NCBI GenBank assembly: GCA_002382075.1
Contig: DFZG01000044.1
Span: 1-9,023 of the forward strand
Length of the DNA stretch: 9,023 bases
Direction of reading: 5' to 3'
DNA from: Candidatus Shapirobacteria bacterium UBA4062
Lineage (GTDB): Bacteria; Patescibacteriota; Microgenomatia; UBA12405
Positions 6,332 through 9,023 of the stretch are shown piece by piece (positions within the stretch are counted from its first letter, which is position 1; each line of letters opens with the position of its first letter). The notes below the pieces were generated by a model, which searched no databases, was not told the origin of the DNA, and saw nothing but the letters and a program-made list of their open reading frames with translations. A program made the translations under genes and the position numbers.

Positions 6332-6360
6332 ATTTTATCTATTTTGGCACTCCACGTCAA
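6332..6360 (-). promoter_or_regulatory. clpB sigma70-type promoter
   Basis: On the minus strand, a -35 TTGACG (6360-6355, 5 of 6), a spacer of exactly 17 bases, and -10 TAAAAT (6337-6332, 5 of 6). Six bases (TGAGTA) then separate the hexamer from the ATG at 6325, so +1 falls on the A of the start codon. This is the best promoter in the window. Confidence 0.8.
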
Positions 6361-6370
6361 GTACTGCTAA
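6344..6370. promoter_or_regulatory. CIRCE operator (HrcA site) before clpB
   Basis: The CIRCE consensus is TTAGCACTC-N9-GAGTGCTAA. The minus strand here has TTAGCAGTA, exactly 9 bases, then GAGTGCCAA: 7 of 9 and 8 of 9 arm bases match. The -35 hexamer lies in the 9-base spacer and the promoter-proximal arm lies between -35 and -10, so a bound repressor would block RNA polymerase. CIRCE is the known target of HrcA; hrcA itself is not in the window. Confidence 0.82.
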
Positions 6371-6390
6371 CACTCAATTTATCAACTATC

Positions 6391-8136
6391 CTATATTAAT
6401 TTTTCTGCTTTATCTGTAAATTTTCCCTTCGATTGCAGGGTCCAAAGTTTGGCATAAATTCCCTCATTTTTTATCAACTCTTCATGCTTTCCGGTTTCCA
6501 CCACCCCGCCGTTTGACAGCACCACAATTTTATCGACGTTCCTAATTGTCGAAAAACGATGAGCAATGATTATCACCGTCCTTTTTTTGGCCACTTCCCA
6601 CAACGCTTTTTGAATCATTTTTTCCGACTCCGAGTCCAAATTACTGGTAGCTTCGTCAAAAATTAAAATTTTTGGGTCGGCCAACAGGGCTCTGGCAATT
6701 GCCAATCTTTGTTTTTGGCCTCCTGACAGTTTAATACCTCTTTCTCCCACTTCTGTTTTCCATTTTTTCGGCAGCCCTTCAATAAATTCCAAAATATTTG
6801 CTTTTCTGGCTACTTCTCTTACTTCATCCTTTTTTGCATTTTCTTTGCCGTAAGTTAAGTTAAACTCAATTGAATTGTTAAACATCACCGGCTCTTGGGG
6901 TACCACTCCCATTAGTGATCGCAAGTCACTTTTTCGCATTTTTTTAATATCCACCCCGTCAATTTTAATTTGCCCACTACTAACGTTATAAAACCGTAAC
7001 AGTAGTCTTATCAAAGTTGTTTTCCCTGCTCCCGATCGACCCACAAAGGCCACACTTTCCCCGTCTTTTATCTTCAAACTCACTTCTCTTAGTACCATTT
7101 GCTTATTTTTCGGATACAAAAAGCCCACTTTATCAAATTCGATTTCTCCCTTAAGTCCCTCAATTTTTACCGGTCTTTTCGGATCTTTTACCCTTGTTTC
7201 CATGTCCAAAATTTCTAGATATTTTTCCAAATCAGTTGTACTTTTAGCAATATCTCTTATCCTAAAAAACAAATTAAAAAATTGCCAGTAAAATCCGGTA
7301 ATCAACCCGGTCACCATCACCAAATCTCCCACCCCAAACGATCCCGACAAGGCCAGCCACATAATCGCCAAAATTCCCACCCCCGACACTGTCCCGATGG
7401 TAATATCCATAATTCTGAAAGTCAACCCAAAATTCCACAATGCTTTCACCCACACGTCAAAACTAGTTCCTAATCTTTGTCGTTCTTTTTTCTCGGCCGC
7501 AAAAAATTTTACCGTTTCGTAATTTATCATTGAATCGGCAATTACTCCCGACACCCTATCTTCCGCCTTGTTAAAATCTCTCCTGGTTCCCAAATTTCTT
7601 TTTATCAGCCACCAAATAATTACCATGTTTATCAAAAATAGCCCTACCAAAATTAATGCCATCATCGGCGACACCGAAAACAACAAAAATAGTGACACTG
7701 ACAGCGATATCATTACCGCCAGCAATTCCCTAAAGACGTTATGGAAAATATTAAACACCGCTCCATCACCTCTTCTGAAAGCCGAAATCAATGAACCAGT
7801 ATTTTTATCCACATGGTAGGCAAAATCCAACTCCATCATTTTTTGAAATACTTTTTCCCTAATTTCCCGCGCTAGCGGAATTAATACTTTATCCGCCAAA
7901 TGATACGACAATGCCGAAATCAAATTTCCTCCGATTATCGAAATACAAAATATTCCAAAATACAATTCCAATCCCTGTCTATTATTTCCCAAAGAATCAA
8001 TAATCATTTTTAGCCAATAAGATCGGCTGGTTTCCAAAGTTACTCCAAAAATTATTACCACCATAAACACCGCCGTTCTCAGACGGTATTTTGCCACCAA
8101 ACCAATAAATTTCCAGATATATTTCACAATTCTCAT
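6391..8136 (-). CDS. ABC exporter half-transporter (Atm1/MsbA type)
   Basis: A complete 581-residue half-transporter with a membrane domain fused to an ATPase domain; it should work as a dimer and export a substrate using ATP. Membrane domain about 1-310 with helices near 15-35, 58-80, 133-155, 157-177, 243-265 and 268-290; NYETVKFF (205-212) in an intracellular loop resembles the Atm1/ABCB7 group. ATPase domain: Walker A GRSGAGKTT (366-374), Q-loop Gln414, signature LSGGQ (470-474), Walker B ILIFDE (490-495), D-loop SNLD (498-501), switch His526. The substrate (lipid, peptide, thiol compound or other) cannot be told. I chose the ATG at 8136; a TTG seven codons upstream (8157) is possible but overlaps a promoter-like TGTAAT. 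It diverges from valS over 63 bases. Downstream, clpB begins after 65 bases with its own promoter. Confidence 0.93.
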   Translation of the reverse strand: MRIVKYIWKFIGLVAKYRLRTAVFMVVIIFGVTLETSRSYWLKMIIDSLGNNRQGLELYFGIFCISIIGGNLISALSYHLADKVLIPLAREIREKVFQKMMELDFAYHVDKNTGSLISAFRRGDGAVFNIFHNVFRELLAVMISLSVSLFLLFSVSPMMALILVGLFLINMVIIWWLIKRNLGTRRDFNKAEDRVSGVIADSMINYETVKFFAAEKKERQRLGTSFDVWVKALWNFGLTFRIMDITIGTVSGVGILAIMWLALSGSFGVGDLVMVTGLITGFYWQFFNLFFRIRDIAKSTTDLEKYLEILDMETRVKDPKRPVKIEGLKGEIEFDKVGFLYPKNKQMVLREVSLKIKDGESVAFVGRSGAGKTTLIRLLLRFYNVSSGQIKIDGVDIKKMRKSDLRSLMGVVPQEPVMFNNSIEFNLTYGKENAKKDEVREVARKANILEFIEGLPKKWKTEVGERGIKLSGGQKQRLAIARALLADPKILIFDEATSNLDSESEKMIQKALWEVAKKRTVIIIAHRFSTIRNVDKIVVLSNGGVVETGKHEELIKNEGIYAKLWTLQSKGKFTDKAEKLI

Positions 8137-8156
8137 TTTATTGGAAATTAACGTCA

Positions 8157-8184
8157 ATTACAATCAGATACTTTCTGCTATAAT
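8157..8184 (+). promoter_or_regulatory. valS promoter with extended -10
   Basis: TGC-TATAAT (8176-8184) is an extended -10 with a perfect hexamer. ATTACA (8157-8162), 16 bases upstream, matches 4 of 6 bases of the -35. Predicted +1 is near 8191, giving a 9-base leader to the ATG at 8200. The -35 overlaps a TGTAAT on the other strand (8163-8158), a weak candidate -10 for the divergent ABC gene, so the two promoters may compete for polymerase. Confidence 0.6.
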
Positions 8185-8199
8185 CCAACTAATTCAACA

Positions 8200-9023
8200 A
8201 TGCCAAAAAAAATTCTTCCCCAAAAAAATTCAGACATGGCCAAAACCTATCAGCCCGGGCTTTACGAGGACAAGCTTTATAAAATCTGGGAAGATTCCGG
8301 TTTTTTTAACCCCGACAATCTTAATCTAGCCCCAAAGGCTCATCCTTATACCATTATTCTCCCACCTCCCAATGTAACCGACGTTCTTCATCTTGGTCAC
8401 GCCTCCATGCTTGCCATTCAGGATTTGTTGATTCGTTTTCATCGGATGAGAGGCTTCAAAACTCTCTGGCTTCCCGGGACTGATCATGCTTCTATAGCCA
8501 CCCAAAATGCCGTTGAAAAATTACTTCTTTCCCAAGAAGGCAAAACCCGTCACGATCTGGGTCGGGAAAAATTTTTAGAGAAAGTTTGGCAATTTGCAAA
8601 AGAAAATCAAAACAAAATTCTTCATCAGACCAAAAAAATGGGTTCTTCTCTCGATTGGTCTCGCCAAGCTTTTACTCTCGACGACACCCGCATCAAAGCC
8701 GTTCGCAAAATGTTTGTCGATATGTATCAAGAGGGCATAATTTATCGTGGTGAAAGAATCATTAATTGGTGTCCCCGTTGTCAATCCACCCTCGCCGACG
8801 ACGAAATCGAATATCAACCCCAACAATCCCTTCTCTATACTTTCAAATACGACTCCGACTTTCCTTTTGCCATCAGTACCACCCGTCCCGAGACCAAATT
8901 AGGCGATTCCGCTGTTGCCGTCAATCCCAAAGACAAAAGATACCTCAACTATATTGGCCAAACTTTTACCGCCGATTTTTTGGGCACCAAACTAAAACTC
9001 AAAATTATTGCTGATTGGAAAGT
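8200..9023 (+). CDS. valS: Valyl-tRNA synthetase, N-terminal part
   Basis: An uninterrupted frame from the ATG at 8200 runs off the right edge after 274 codons, about a third of a class I ValRS, the enzyme that charges tRNA-Val. Seen in order: PPPNVTDVLHLGHA (55-68) with the HIGH-type HLGH at 64-67; GTDHASIATQ (94-103); the ValRS-typical SSLDWSR (149-155); NWCPRC (189-194), start of the insert; and TTRPET-LGD-AVAVNP (from 227), the CP1 editing domain that removes mischarged threonine. The KMSKS half lies outside the window. Position 61 is Asp where ValRS usually has Gly (NVTG). A second ATG (8236, MAKTYQPGLYEDKLYKIW) fits the usual family N-terminus and may be the real start; neither has a Shine-Dalgarno. 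It is the only plus-strand gene, and its third codon positions are rich in T and C, unlike the G/A-rich minus-strand genes. Confidence 0.95.
   Translation, partial: MPKKILPQKNSDMAKTYQPGLYEDKLYKIWEDSGFFNPDNLNLAPKAHPYTIILPPPNVTDVLHLGHASMLAIQDLLIRFHRMRGFKTLWLPGTDHASIATQNAVEKLLLSQEGKTRHDLGREKFLEKVWQFAKENQNKILHQTKKMGSSLDWSRQAFTLDDTRIKAVRKMFVDMYQEGIIYRGERIINWCPRCQSTLADDEIEYQPQQSLLYTFKYDSDFPFAISTTRPETKLGDSAVAVNPKDKRYLNYIGQTFTADFLGTKLKLKIIADWK

Noticed and set aside
6326..6390. An intrinsic terminator between the ABC gene and clpB
   Set aside because: The only dyad there is CIRCE, and no T run follows it. No standard hairpin plus T-tract was found in any of the spacers.
8137..8157. A TTG start seven codons upstream for the ABC transporter
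   Set aside because: TTG is a rarer start, has no ribosome site, and overlaps a TGTAAT that is itself a weak promoter candidate. The ATG at 8136 gives a normal N-terminus.
8136..8163. TTGACG (8157-8152) as a -35 or TGTAAT (8163-8158) as a -10 for the ABC gene
   Set aside because: TTGACG has only a poor GAGAAT at 17 bases, lying inside the coding sequence. TGTAAT lacks a -35. Neither is good enough to list as a promoter.
8575..8826. An 83-codon minus-strand open frame opposite valS
   Set aside because: It lies antisense to conserved ValRS motifs (LDWSR, NWCPRC) and shows no family resemblance.
1..9023. CRISPR array, insertion sequence, prophage or other mobile element
   Set aside because: No spaced direct repeats, transposase or integrase motifs, or terminal inverted repeats were seen; the gene content is housekeeping and envelope genes. 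The tRNA has no repeated 3' end nearby that would mark an integration site.

Overview
The window is compact, AT-rich bacterial DNA carrying nine protein genes and one tRNA with almost no spacer. It suggests a small-genome lineage, most likely Candidate Phyla Radiation/Patescibacteria. The grounds are extreme packing, hardly any Shine-Dalgarno sites, promoters that seem to fire straight onto start codons, and two small proteins of types I associate from memory with those genomes. This placement is an inference and no marker here proves it.

Layout: eight protein genes and the tRNA lie on the minus strand and one protein gene lies on the plus strand. Read in minus-strand order from about 8.1 kb down to 1, they are: an Atm1/MsbA-type ABC exporter half-transporter; clpB (disaggregase) behind a CIRCE operator and a strong sigma70-type promoter; tRNA-Arg(CCG); a Nudix hydrolase; a flavodoxin-like protein; an acyltransferase-3 membrane protein; a membrane protein with a signal peptide and a CPVC motif; a 183-residue helical protein; and the 5' part of a Tat-dependent lipoprotein that runs off the left edge. 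On the plus strand, divergent from the ABC gene, the first 274 codons of valS (valyl-tRNA synthetase) run off the right edge. Genes are separated by about 65 bases or less, except around the tRNA. No CRISPR, IS element, repeat array or clear intrinsic terminator was seen.

How the genes relate: clpB is a stress gene that appears to be controlled by HrcA through CIRCE. tRNA-Arg and valS are housekeeping translation genes. The ABC exporter, acyltransferase, CPVC protein and lipoprotein act at or outside the membrane. The CPVC protein, helical protein and Tat lipoprotein form a close, same-strand cluster of unknown function and are the best candidate here for an undescribed system. The other notable theme is regulatory: five of the minus-strand protein genes have a TATAAT/TAAAAT hexamer placed so that transcription would begin at, or within one base of, a start codon. 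This predicts widespread leaderless mRNAs.
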